Below are positions 13,501 to 22,202 of a DNA stretch of 64,000 bases, in pieces. The position numbers were made by a program, and so were the translations under genes. The stretch comes from Oasisia sp. SBJ-2009 (taxonomy: Eukaryota > Annelida > Polychaeta > Sabellida > Siboglinidae). Within the stretch, counting starts at the first letter, position 1. The number at the start of each line of letters is the position of its first letter. The stretch covers positions 35,113,241 to 35,177,240 of the forward strand of contig OZ024857.1 of the NCBI GenBank assembly GCA_964017155.1, read 5' to 3'. Under the pieces are notes generated by a model. That model saw only the letters and a program-made list of their open reading frames with translations, did not search any database and was not told where the DNA came from.

Positions 13501-16500
13501 GTAGGGAAAAGGAAAGATGAGCACATATTGGCTGGCTGGTCGCAAGAGTGACCCTTCCATAGATGTGATATGCACCCAACTGCAGCAGTCTCACCAGGCA
13601 GCCACTACCTGTCTGTGAGTAGTCATTACCATACATTCTCTATTTATAACCGCGACTTCAACTAAAATATTGCGAAGAAAATTTTAAAGTTGGAGTGTGG
13701 TAATTTGCCACACAAAAATCAGGTTAACGGATGGGTCATCAATAGTAACAAATAGCACAGTATGGCAATGACAATGTAATATCAAGGACAAATTAAGTTT
13801 GCCATATCAGAACAATAACACATCTTATTATAACAATTACTCAATGACACAACACGATCATACATCACCAAGGTTTATCATCACCAGAGCTAACACTTGT
13901 GACCACTCCAGTCAGCACTACAAGTTTAAACACCCTCAAAATCACTGGTATCACTTTCATCCATGACATTTAGCTCACTGATTTGTCAGTAGTAATGTGA
14001 AAAACTTATCGAAGAAAAAAGCCAGTTGTTTTAATAACACATTGTAATATAAGTGCCACTGGTGCAACACAAACGATAACATAATTCATAAAAAGTCTTC
14101 TTCTTCTTCTTCGCCTTTTCCCACTAGGTGGGGTCAGCGGCCCGAATTCTTGATTTCCAGAATGTTCTGTCCTGCGCATCTTCCGGGGTGATGCGCAATG
14201 TCCTTCGGACGCCATCCATCCATCTCCCTCTTGGTCATAAAAAGTCGGTGTCCATAAAATGTTCAGATACATTGATCAAAATATAATAAAAACATGTCAC
14301 AGGTAAACACACAAAATCCTTATGCATAATCATACACAGGGACAGGCAAGTCTTCATTTCAAAGAAATATGTTTTGACTTTTATACAGAAGGTGGCTATA
14401 ATTTCAGAAGATTTAATTGTAATACCAAGGGAACAAAAATTTGTAATGGACACAAAATGGGCAACTATTTCAGACATCACTCTTGATTAGGTTTCTCTGT
14501 TTGTTCATTTAGCATTGTTTGATGTTACTTACATGCAAACAACAACTTAAACAGCATATTTAACATAATTTAATCTGGTAATGTGAATTTATTTTCAGTT
14601 TAATTATAGTTTTGTCTCCAGGCTCATTATGATCAACACCCCACAGTGACATTGTAATCAGGTTACAAATGACAGTGTCAATATGTGTAATAATCTCTAG
14701 TCAGTTGTCCCATGTTACAAATTACAGTGTCAATATGTGTCATCATCTCTAGTCAATTGTCTTATATAATCATATTACAAATGACACTCTGTGTAGCCAT
14801 CTCTAGTCAGTTGTCTGTATTACAAATGACACTGTCACTCTGTGTAGCCATCTCTAGTCAGTTGTCTCATGTAATCATATTACAAATGACAGTCACTCTG
14901 TGTAGCCATCTCTAGTCAGTTGTCTGTATTACAAATGACACTCTGTGTAGCCATCTCTAGTCAGTTGTCTGTATTACAAATGACACTCTGTGTAGCCATC
15001 TCTAGCCAGTTGTCTGTATTACAAATGACACTCTGTGTAGCCATCTCTAGCCAGTTGTCTGTATTACAAATGACACTCTGTGTAGCCATCTCTAGCCAGT
15101 TGTCTGTATTACAAATGACACTCTGTGTAGCCATCTCTAGCCAGTTGTCTGTATTACAAATGACACTCTGTGTAGCCATCTCTAGCCAGTTGTCTGTATT
15201 ACAAATGACACTCTGTGTAGCCATCTCTAGCCAGTTGTCTGTATTACAAATGACACTCTGTGTAGCCATCTCTAGCCAGTTGTCTGTATTACAAATGACA
15301 CTCTGTGTAGCCATCTCTAGCCAGTTGTCTGTATTACAAATGACACTCTGTGTAGCCATCTCTAGCCAGTTGTCTGTATTACAAATGACACTCTGTGTAG
15401 CCATCTCTAGTCAGTTGTCTTATGTAATCATATTACAAATGACAGTCACTCTGTGTAGCCATCTCTAGTCAGTTGTCTCATGTAATCATATTACAAATGA
15501 CAGTCACTCTTTGTAGCCATCTCTAGCCAGTTGTCTGTATTGCAAATGACACTCTGTGTAGCCATCTCTAGTCAGCTGTCTCATGTAATCATATTACAAA
15601 TGACAGTCACTCTGTGTAGCCATCTCTAGCCAGTTGTCTGTATTGCAAATGACACTCTGTGTAGCCATCTCTAGCCAGTTGTCTTATGTAATCATATTAC
15701 AAATGACAGTCACTCTGTGTAGCCATCTCTAGCCAGTTGTCTCATGTAATCATATTACAAATGACAGTCACTCTGTGTAGCCATCTCTAGTCAGTTGTCT
15801 CATGTAATCATATTACAAATGACAGTCACTCTGTGTAGCCATCTCTAGTCAGTTGTCTTATGTAATCATATTACAAATGACAGTCACTCTGTGTAGCCAT
15901 CTCTAGTCAGTTGTCTCATGTAATCATATTACAAATGACAGTCACTCTGTGTAGCCATCTCTAGTCAGTTGTCTTATGTAATCATATTACAAATGACAGT
16001 CACTCTGTGTAGCCATCTCTAGTCAGTTGTCTTATGTAATCATATTACAAATGACAGTCACTCTGTGTAGCCATCTCTAGCCAGTTGTCTTATGTAATCA
16101 TATTACAAATGACAGTCACTCTGTGTAGCCATCTCTAGTCAGTTGTCTTATGTAATCATATTACAAATGACAGTCACTCTGTGTAGCCATCTCTAGCCAG
16201 TTGTCTCATGTAATCATATTACAAATGACAGTCACTCTGTGTAGCCATCTCTAGCCAGTTGTCTCATGTAATCATATTACAAATGACAGTCACTCTGTGT
16301 AGCCATCTCTAGTCAGTTGTCTCATGTAATCATATTACAAATGACAGTCACTCTGTGTAGCCATCTCTAGCCAGTTGTCTTATGTAATCATATTACAAAT
16401 GACAGTCACTCTGCATAACTATCTGCTAGTCAGGTGACTGTATGTCCATCTTGCAGGTAGTCAGTGTGTCACCTGTGTCTGTTGTAGGTCAAATGAGGCA

Positions 16501-19183
16501 TATGACCTGCGGAAGAGCCACAAGAAGAGCGAGATGAGTCTGGTGTCGTCCGACTCTCCCCTGACCAGTCCTCCCCCCCTTTCCACTGGCAGTCCTGAAC
16601 CACTTCTCACCAGCACACGTAAGTCTCAGCAATGTGTCATCTCTCACCATGTAGCCAATTTGCTAGACTATATTATGGGTGCCATTATCAAAAGTAATTT
16701 CCCAGAATGATTAAAGCATACACCGACACGTGAATAATGCTGTATGTTAGTTAACGCGTGGCAAAAGTTCACTAGTGCCAGTGTCAACGCATTCCCAGAT
16801 GTTGTATCTAGATAAAGATGTTTCTTCCTCAACTAGTTGATTTCATTGAATAAGCAAGCAGAATCTATAGACACTACCACTGAGCGCAGTGGCTCAGAGG
16901 TAGAGCTTCGGACTCTCGACTACGAGAACCCGGATTCGAATCCTGGCTGCGGTGTTAAATTAAAACCTTGGGCAAGTTTTTTCACTCTACATTGCTCCAG
17001 TTCACTCAGCTGAATAAATGAGTACCTGGCTATAGACAGTGGTGGATGTGTACGAGCAGCATTCGCGCATAAATTGTAGCATATGGCTGGATGCTTCCCA
17101 TAGAAGCCGAGATGGTGTCTGAGTGAACAGGTCTGTCAGGGAAGTAAAGTGTAAAGCGCTTTGAACGGTCCTGAGGACTGGATACTGCGCCATATAAGAA
17201 CTTGCCTTTTTTAATGTTCTGGGAAAAACAATGCCAATATAACAGCATCTAGAAGCTGATAGGCCACCTAGATCATAGACGTTCAAAACAACTGGAGAAT
17301 GTTGAATTATATATGCAAATGTCCATACTTCTTGCTGCCATGTTAATAGTTGTCCTAAAATGGTTCTGCAAAATTATTCAGCAGGACTTGAAACATGGCT
17401 GCTATATATGTATACATGTACTGACAGTGCAATCAATGCGATAATGTTTTATGATGAATCAGGTTCTGTGTGTTCATAATATTTATATCCATTTTGTTGT
17501 TTGTTTCCAGAGTCATCCATAGAAGACCAAGAATACATCAGTTTCTCTGCCAAGAGGGACACGTCCAGTGTCAGTAGTGTTGCGTCATCACTGTCAAGAA
17601 GTGACTCGTATGTGAGCATACAAGAAATGTTATGTCAACACTCACGTCGCTGTAGCACGGGGGAGTTGACCATGACATTTCGGACATCACGGCATTCAGG
17701 GCGAAGACAGAGTGAGTCAATGCTGGCCTTCAAGGTGTGTCCAGAGACAAGAGACACACTTGAGCCAGCCAGACCAGCATCCAGCAAGAGACTGACCAAA
17801 TGTTTGACCACAACACGGAGCAATACATGCAGCACAATTCAGGACAAGGAAGGCATGACACAGAAGAATAAGAGTGGCACTCCACTGAAACGTACATGTG
17901 ACACAACACAGACCAGTAAGAGTGACATGTCAGTGACAGTGTTGAAGAGAGATGACATCACCAAGAGCAGAGTTGCCAGGAGTCAGATTGAGGAGTGGAA
18001 GGAGAAGGCTGTGCTGGAGAAAGAGAGACAGAGGCGAGAGCTGGATGAGTTAGTGGATAGTCTGCCAATACCAGTGCGGCCAGGCAGGCGCAACAACCTT
18101 GGTACAGGCTCATGTCCATTCAGCCAGATGGTCAAGAGTGATGACTCCAGTAATGTATTCAGGAAGTCAGACCACAGCGGCCATGTGAACAGTCAGAATA
18201 ATGAACCCTGTCGTCCACTTGATGTTGACCAGGATGCCACTCTATGTCCAGGCAGTGGGTTCAAGAGTGGCCACTGTAAGTCGACTCACAGGGCTAGAGT
18301 GGGTAACTCCCTCGTGCATGCGGTCACCAGGGCCATCCAGAGTCCCAGCAGGGATGACTGCTGGAACAGTGTGATGTGTGCCAACAGCTCCGGCCCAAGT
18401 TCACAGGAGGTGTCCAGTGATGAAGACATTCCCCCTCTCATTCATCACGGACACACCACCTACACATCACCTCTCACTGGCCAGTACACATGGTCCTCCA
18501 GGAAAGGCAGTGCAATCACTTCTGAACCAAGAACACAAATAACAAATGGCATCAGTTTCTCACCAAATGTTCCACATGACACTGGTGATACGTGTAATGA
18601 CACAGACAGTCACAAATTAGGTGACACAAACCAGGTCTCTGTCAGTGACAACATACAACATTCCAATGACTTTGGCTTCTCCCCCAGGTCTCTCAAAGTA
18701 GGCGTGGTTGGATGTCCAGTCATCCGTGGCATCCGTCACTCACATACCAACAGTGCATGGACTCCACAGACGTCCTGCACTGATATCTTGACCAATCTTG
18801 ACCACAATGGCTCCCGCATGCGGCCATACCTCAGGACTCGCTCCAATACCATTTCTACAGCCCACAGCCATGCAAGGTCTCGCAGCAGTTGTGACTGTCT
18901 ACTCCAGCGTAGACATAGTGCCTCAGGCAAGCTGAGTCAGTGCTGTAGTGACAGCAGACAGCCACTAGGGAGTAGAACCTTCTCAGAGTCAGAGGCTGAT
19001 CTCATGAGTTTCTCCTCTGTCTCAGACATTCACACCTGTGGCAAAACAGTCGATAGAAACTTGGACACAGTCAACAGGAACCTATTGGATATGTCCTTGC
19101 CCGAATTACATTACACAAGTCTACTGGACACGGACTTAAAAACGAACTCACCACCTCGCACAAGTGCCCCAAGTGTGGCCTAG
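4461..19183 (+). CDS. Atypical soluble guanylyl cyclase, 3' half (Gyc88E/89D-like)
   Basis: Nine exons join in phase: 4461-4590, 5465-5611, 7061-7207, 7938-8100, 12399-12508, 12807-12896, 13505-13614, 16488-16618, 17511-19183 (stop TAG). The protein would make cGMP from GTP in the cytosol as a dimer. In order it shows the end of the HNOBA region ([21 protein letters not shown]), a signalling helix ending [15 protein letters not shown], the class III catalytic domain ([52 protein letters not shown]), then a tail of about 600 residues. The MVMAGWQH stretch is closest to the insect Gyc88E/89D group that I know. The YCLFGD Cys typical of guanylyl (not adenylyl) specificity and the Asn/Arg of TVNTAARM are present. 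The first metal Asp (FSD) is replaced by Tyr (FSYTLGF), so it may need a partner subunit. The haem-domain exons lie off the left edge. Confidence 0.9.
4910..5464 (+). repeat. 38-bp minisatellite carrying the next acceptor
   Basis: About 14 copies of a 38-bp unit GTTGTTACAGCAAGTGGAGA plus TAAATGATGTACAAAGTT. The real exon at 5465 starts GTTGTTACAG/CAAGTGGATAAGTG. Each unit therefore copies the 3' splice site (polypyrimidine-poor GTTGTTACAG) and the first 10 exon bases. Reading through a copied acceptor in the exon frame meets TAA after one unit. The unit length is not a multiple of three. Confidence 0.95.
5465..5611 (+). CDS. Cyclase exon: signalling helix to catalytic start
   Basis: 49 codons, phase 0/0, donor GAG/GTAGTG. 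It reads [20 protein letters not shown] then [20 protein letters not shown]. The LLYSMLP-x-x-(I/V)-A motif marks the linker immediately before the cyclase catalytic domain in all class III guanylyl cyclases. Confidence 0.93.
5700..6925 (+). repeat. Minisatellite, 23-bp unit (with longer early units)
   Basis: The unit is TCTATATACGATGCTCTGCC plus ATT (23 bp), well ordered at 6480-6860 and more diverged on both sides. The first part (5700-5890) has longer units containing TGATCTGCTCACATCTCCTTATGATCC. That early form is loosely similar to the acceptor of the following exon (TGATCTTCTGTCCCATCTCCTGCAG/ATG), so it may also be junction-derived, but the match is weak. Stop-free frames here are an artefact of the periodicity. 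Confidence 0.9.
7061..7207 (+). CDS. Cyclase exon: first half of catalytic core
   Basis: The acceptor is CTCCTGCAG. 49 codons, phase 0/0, starting [15 protein letters not shown] and ending KHNVFK. The family normally has FSD(I/V)VGF here, where the Asp binds a catalytic metal. This gene has Tyr. The donor is AAG/GCATGT, a GC rather than a GT, and the next exon continues VETLGD exactly in family register. Confidence 0.92.
7208..7937 (+). other. GC-AG intron of the cyclase gene
   Basis: This 730-bp intron starts GCATGT and ends GGGCAG. No GT within the preceding exon end or the first intron bases preserves both phase and the K-V-E-T register. Apart from the splice sites I see only ordinary unique AT-rich sequence. 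Confidence 0.85.
7938..8100 (+). CDS. Cyclase exon: second metal Asp region
   Basis: 54 codons plus one base. It reads [20 protein letters not shown] and ends LQIRL, with the following Gly split across the junction (donor CTAG/GTAACT). The Asp of LGDA is the second metal-binding position of class III cyclases and is conserved. Confidence 0.93.
8185..10045 (-). repeat. 42-bp minisatellite with ~924-bp higher-order copies
   Basis: About 44 copies of a 42-bp unit (ATTAGTCCATCTCTCTGTCA then GCGTTAGTTGCATTGTCTTACG). Marker variants recur together: TCTTCCAATTAGTCCATCTCGCTG at about 8311 and 9233, and CATATGATTAGACC at about 8478 and 9402. This shows a block duplication of about 924 bp (22 units). 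The unit is a multiple of three and stop-free on the minus strand, giving long spurious frames. I see no exon edge in the unit. Confidence 0.95.
10305..12182 (+). repeat. 43-bp minisatellite
   Basis: About 43 copies of ACAGATGTGAAGTATGTAAT plus GTGTCAGAAGGCACCACATACAT (43 bp), with 48-bp variants carrying GCAATGTA. It lies 215 bp upstream of the exon at 12399. The unit piece TGTGTCAGAAGGCA...TACATACAG is loosely like that exon's junction (TGTTTCAG/GCATGCATACTGG), but this is too weak to claim. Confidence 0.95.
12399..12508 (+). CDS. Cyclase exon: guanine-recognition and catalytic Asn/Arg
   Basis: It completes the split Gly and reads [20 protein letters not shown] then [17 protein letters not shown]. 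The donor is GAA/GTGCGT. The Cys of YCLFG is the purine-specificity residue typical of guanylyl cyclases. The Asn and Arg of TVNTAARM are the transition-state residues of the family. Confidence 0.94.
12807..12896 (+). CDS. Cyclase exon: catalytic domain, late part
   Basis: 30 codons, phase 0/0, reading [16 protein letters not shown] and ending RGSMHVK. The acceptor is CATTGCAG and the donor AAG/GTAAAG. It corresponds to the K-I-H-(I/V)-S stretch of class III cyclases. Confidence 0.92.
12897..13504 (+). other. Ordinary AT-rich intron
   Basis: A 608-bp GT-AG intron with no tandem array, transposon or coding signal that I can recognise. It is a useful contrast with the array-filled neighbours. 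Confidence 0.7.
13505..13614 (+). CDS. Cyclase exon: end of catalytic domain
   Basis: The acceptor is TTGTAG. It reads [16 protein letters not shown], then leaves the catalytic fold. The VKGKG-x-(M/L)-x-T-Y-W-L signature is the canonical C-terminal strand of guanylyl cyclase domains. It ends two bases into a codon, donor CT/GTGAGT. Confidence 0.93.
14096..14235 (-). repeat. Probable LINE-associated fragment
   Basis: It begins TTCTTCTTCTTCTTCGCCTT and continues with a GC-rich stretch (CCCACTAGGTGGGGTCAGCG) in AT-rich intron DNA. This start is familiar from dispersed elements of many marine genomes. There is only one copy in the window, so the assignment is tentative. Confidence 0.35.
14650..16435 (+). 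repeat. 45/58-bp minisatellite
   Basis: Two interleaved unit types: 45 bp (CCATCTCTAGCCAGTTGTCT then GTATTACAAATGACACTCTGTGTAG), near-perfect at 14960-15400, and 58 bp with an added CATGTAATCATATT plus AGT. The array stops about 50 bp before the exon at 16488. The 45-bp block is stop-free in frames on both strands, again an artefact. Confidence 0.95.
16488..16618 (+). CDS. Cyclase exon: proximal tail
   Basis: It joins in phase after TTGTAG and reads [20 protein letters not shown] followed by a Ser/Pro-rich stretch ([18 protein letters not shown]). The donor is ACAC/GTAAGT. Low-complexity composition suggests a disordered regulatory tail with many potential phosphorylation sites. Confidence 0.88.
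16882..17213 (+). mobile_element. tRNA-derived SINE, copy 1
   Basis: The head has Pol III boxes of a tRNA gene: A-box-like GTGGCTCAGAGGTAGAGC and B-box-like GGATTCGAATCC. A conserved unrelated body follows (TTCACTCTACATTGCTCCAG, GGTGTCTGAGTGAACAGGTC). The 3' tail is AAAGCGCTTTGAACGG...GCGCCATATAAGAAC. The same ~330-bp unit occurs at 39780 and, inverted, at 43210. Confidence 0.88.
17511..19183 (+). CDS. Cyclase terminal exon: long disordered tail
   Basis: 556 codons then TAG. It starts (Q)[20 protein letters not shown] and is rich in Ser, Thr, Asn and His with many RxxS and SD/SDS clusters. One charged helical segment ([20 protein letters not shown], encoded about 17970-18040) could form a short coiled coil. 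No recognised domain. The last ten codons form the first unit of the downstream array. Start of the exon is set by the acceptor TTTCCAG and codon phase; an upstream in-frame TTG is not used. Confidence 0.88.
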
Positions 19184-19975
19184 CACAACTTAATGTCAAA
19201 CACACCTCACATCAGTGCTGTGTGTGGCCTAGTATGACCTGAGGAAAAACACACCTCCTCACATCAGTGCTGTGTGTGGCCTAGTATGAACTGAGGGAAA
19301 ACACACCTCCTCACATCAGTGCTGTGTGTGGCCTAGTAAGAACTGAGGGAAAACACACCTCCTCACATCAGTGCTGTGTGTGGCCTAGTAAGAACTGAGG
19401 GAAAACACACCTCCTCACATCAGTGCTGTGTGTGGCCTAGTAAGAACTGAGGGAAAACACACCTCCTCACATCAGTGCTGTGTGTGGCCTAGTAAGAACT
19501 GAGGGAAAACACACCTCCTCACATCAGTGCTGTGTGTGGCCTAGTAAGAACTGAGGGAAAACACACCTCCTCACATCAGTGCTGTGTGTGGCCTAGTAAG
19601 AACTGAGGAAAAACACACCTCACATCAGTGCTGTGTGTGGCCTAGTAAGAACTGAGGAAAAACACACCTCCTCACACCAGTGCGTGTGTGGCTTAGTATG
19701 ACCTGAGGGAAAATGTACCTTCTTACATTAGTGCCGTGGTGTGGCCTAGCATGACTTATGGACAAACTCACCTCACGTCAGTGCCGTGTGTGGCCTAACA
19801 TGACTTGGGGACAAACACACCTCCTCACACCAGTGCCAAATGTGGCTTAGCATGACTTGTGGACAATCACAAGTCTTCACGTCAGTGCCATGTGTGGCCT
19901 AGCATGACTTGAGGACAAACTCACCTCCTCATGTCAGCGCCAAATGTAGCCTAGCATGACTTGAGAACAAACTTG
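19150..19975 (+). repeat. 52-bp minisatellite seeded across the cyclase stop codon
   Basis: About 15 units of ACCTCCTCACATCAGTGCTG then TGTGTGGCCTAGTAAGAACTGAGGGAAAACAC. The first unit is the end of the ORF itself: ACCTCGCACAAGTGCCCCAA then GTGTGGCCTAGCACAACTTAATGTCAAACAC, where GTG GCC TAG encodes Val-Ala-stop. The rest of the array is in the 3' UTR and becomes diverged after 19680. Confidence 0.93.
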
Positions 19976-20106
19976 TCACTAATCAAAAGCACAAATCTTC
20001 CACTGCATTCGTGACTGTATATTTACAGATCTGTGAAATGTGTGTATATTGACTGAAATTGACATACTGACTTGCACGGGTACTTTTTCTATGTGCTACA
20101 TTATGT

Positions 20107-20112
20107 AATAAA
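20107..20112 (+). terminator. Candidate poly(A) signal of the cyclase gene
   Basis: AATAAA in TATGTAATAAAGTTATTGTA, about 925 bp after the stop. Further AATAAA hexamers at 21117-21122 and 21392-21397 could mark longer 3' UTRs. Confidence 0.5.
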
Positions 20113-20129
20113 GTTATTGTAATGTATAA

Positions 20130-21460
20130 TGCCAAAGACACCATTATGATACATACCATGAAGGATGAGTTGCTGTACAGTACAAATACGGTACTGAATT
20201 CTGCAGGGTGAAACATGTACTACTTACTCTTCAGTATTTTAATTTAAAGTCATGGATGGACTCCAAACTAAGTGCCTTAGTGATTGTTAATGTGATGTAT
20301 ATGCATGTTTATTTAATGTCTGTATGATTGAAGAGAAATCTTATATTTTATCTGGGTATTTCAGACTGTTACTACTGGATGTGTCACTTTCTCTGAATAT
20401 GTATGGATGACGTAAGAATATTTATTATTTTTCTAGCTGTAAAAGTAATGTTGGCAATATTGAAGTGAAGCCTTACACATATCTTTCCCAAATAATACTT
20501 AGTGTGTTTGTTATACAACACAGTGAGTGAACACACTAAGAGGTTTGGTAAAATGAGTTTGTGTGTTCCACCTACACATTTCAGCAGTAATAGTCTTGTG
20601 GCAAATGTCAATCACACAACTGCACAAACATTCTTGTTTCCTCACTGTACTGTAGTCCACAACAATCAACATTCCTTGAGCCACAGAGAGATGCACACAC
20701 GGGCCATGACAATTAAACCACCACTCTTTTGTCAGCCCTCACTTGACTGGGTTCTTAAAGGATTTGTTTCGTTGACAGCAGGTGACCAAGAGGCCTAGTG
20801 CAGGAAGTTCCTTGGCTCCATGCTCTTGAACACTCCTCACAAATTAATATTGCAACTCTCAAACTTTACACACTGTTGTATTCTTGAGAACAGATGCCAT
20901 GTTTAAAAAAGTTAAACAAAAATCTGTTGCACATGTTATATCTGCAGTTTTGCACGTGTACAATTTATATGGGTTATTCTAATGTCATAGCATTGTTGCA
21001 CTGTAAACAACTAGAAATGTTTTCTGCTATCATTTATTGATTATTCTAATTCCAGAACTAGAGCTTATTTAATTCAAATACCTTACATTGTAGAATTTTT
21101 TACAAATATTATTACCAATAAAATATAAATTATTCCCATAATGTAGCGATATTTTATTTGTCAAGATGGTGGAAACACAACAGAAAATATTTATTTCAAA
21201 TTTCTTGTTGAATATATGCTCTGAACCTGATAATACAAAGTTAGACATGCAATGTTTAGGGTGTTTCCAGCATTTCTTTTTTGTAACTGCTCACTGCATA
21301 AATGATAAGGTTACTTAGAACTGGCTAGAAGGATGTAACCCTTGGTGAAGGTGATTTGTGAAGTCCATGAGGAGAATTCACAACTGTGATTAATAAATTC
21401 ATAAATACTAATTGTTGATGAATAAACATGCTGACAAGGTACACATGTATGAGTCGATGT
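20130..21460. other. Intergenic AT-rich DNA between convergent genes
   Basis: Mostly unique sequence with no exon, tandem array or transposon terminus that I recognise. It contains alternative poly(A) hexamers for the cyclase on the + strand. Confidence 0.55.
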
Positions 21461-21472
21461 CTTCGCAAGCCC

Positions 21473-21478
21473 TTTATT
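21473..21478 (-). terminator. Candidate poly(A) signal of GLRX2
   Basis: TTTATT on the + strand reads AATAAA on the minus strand, about 620 bp downstream of the GLRX2 stop, giving tail-to-tail ends with the cyclase gene. Confidence 0.5.
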
Positions 21479-22094
21479 TCATTAGTGACAAGTTCACATC
21501 TCTACAATGCATTAGAATTGTAATTACAAATATATCATTACTGTACACTGTTCTTTACATTATTGAATCAGTATGTCATGGCATGATCTGATCCAGCACT
21601 TGTTCATCACAGGGAACTATAAAAGAAGTCATTGCATGGTTTCTTGATAGTTGACATATTCTAGAATGTCATTAACTACGTTGTAGTCAACTACGCAACT
21701 CATGGCACAATTCAGTTTAAGTTTTGCTTATGACTAACAACAACAGCTATGTTGCTAGTCATGAATCAGGCAATTCAGTTGCCAATGCAGTCACACTCCA
21801 GTCTTATGTAAAAACTTGGGACAAAAGTATCACTATTTTTCACATAATTTACAAACCAGATAAATGCGGATTTCAGTATAACTATTTTTCACATAATTAA
21901 CAAACCAGATAAATGCTGATTTCATATACTTTGATTTTTATGCAGCCAAATCATGCTTAAAACAAATGTTTACATTATAACATTCCCATAGTTCAGGCAT
22001 ACACTGGTGTCTAGTCACCACATTGAGCCTTCTTAAAAGTAGTACATTTGTGACCATTATATCTCTTTTGTTGAACAAAAACAACACTGAGTGT

Positions 22095-22202
22095 TTAAAA
22101 TGTGCAACGGTCAAGCAATGGAAGTAGTAAGCCCTGTTTTTGCAATTGTCTTGTTTCAGTGCCACCTCCAATACACGTTCCATTGATGAACACCCGCGGA
22201 AC
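22095..22202 (-). CDS. GLRX2: GLRX2 exon 2
   Basis: Acceptor GTGTTTTAG, then GTTCCGCGGGTGTTCATCAA; 35 codons plus TAA, reading VPRVFINGTCIGGGTET and ending LLPLLDRCTF. The first bases are imitated by every unit of the intronic array. Confidence 0.93.
   Translation of the reverse strand, partial: VPRVFINGTCIGGGTETRQLQKQGLLLPLLDRCTF

Noticed and set aside
10305..16435. Regular arrays resembling CRISPR repeats
   Set aside because: Units are contiguous with no unique spacers, and the setting is a metazoan intron.
14650..16488. 45/58-bp array as derived from the acceptor at 16487
   Set aside because: Shared pieces (GTCTGT, CAAATGA) are short and spaced differently.
16885..16955. tRNA gene
   Set aside because: A and B boxes are present but the acceptor stem does not close convincingly. 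Three copies share the same 260-bp non-tRNA body and tail, so it is a SINE head.
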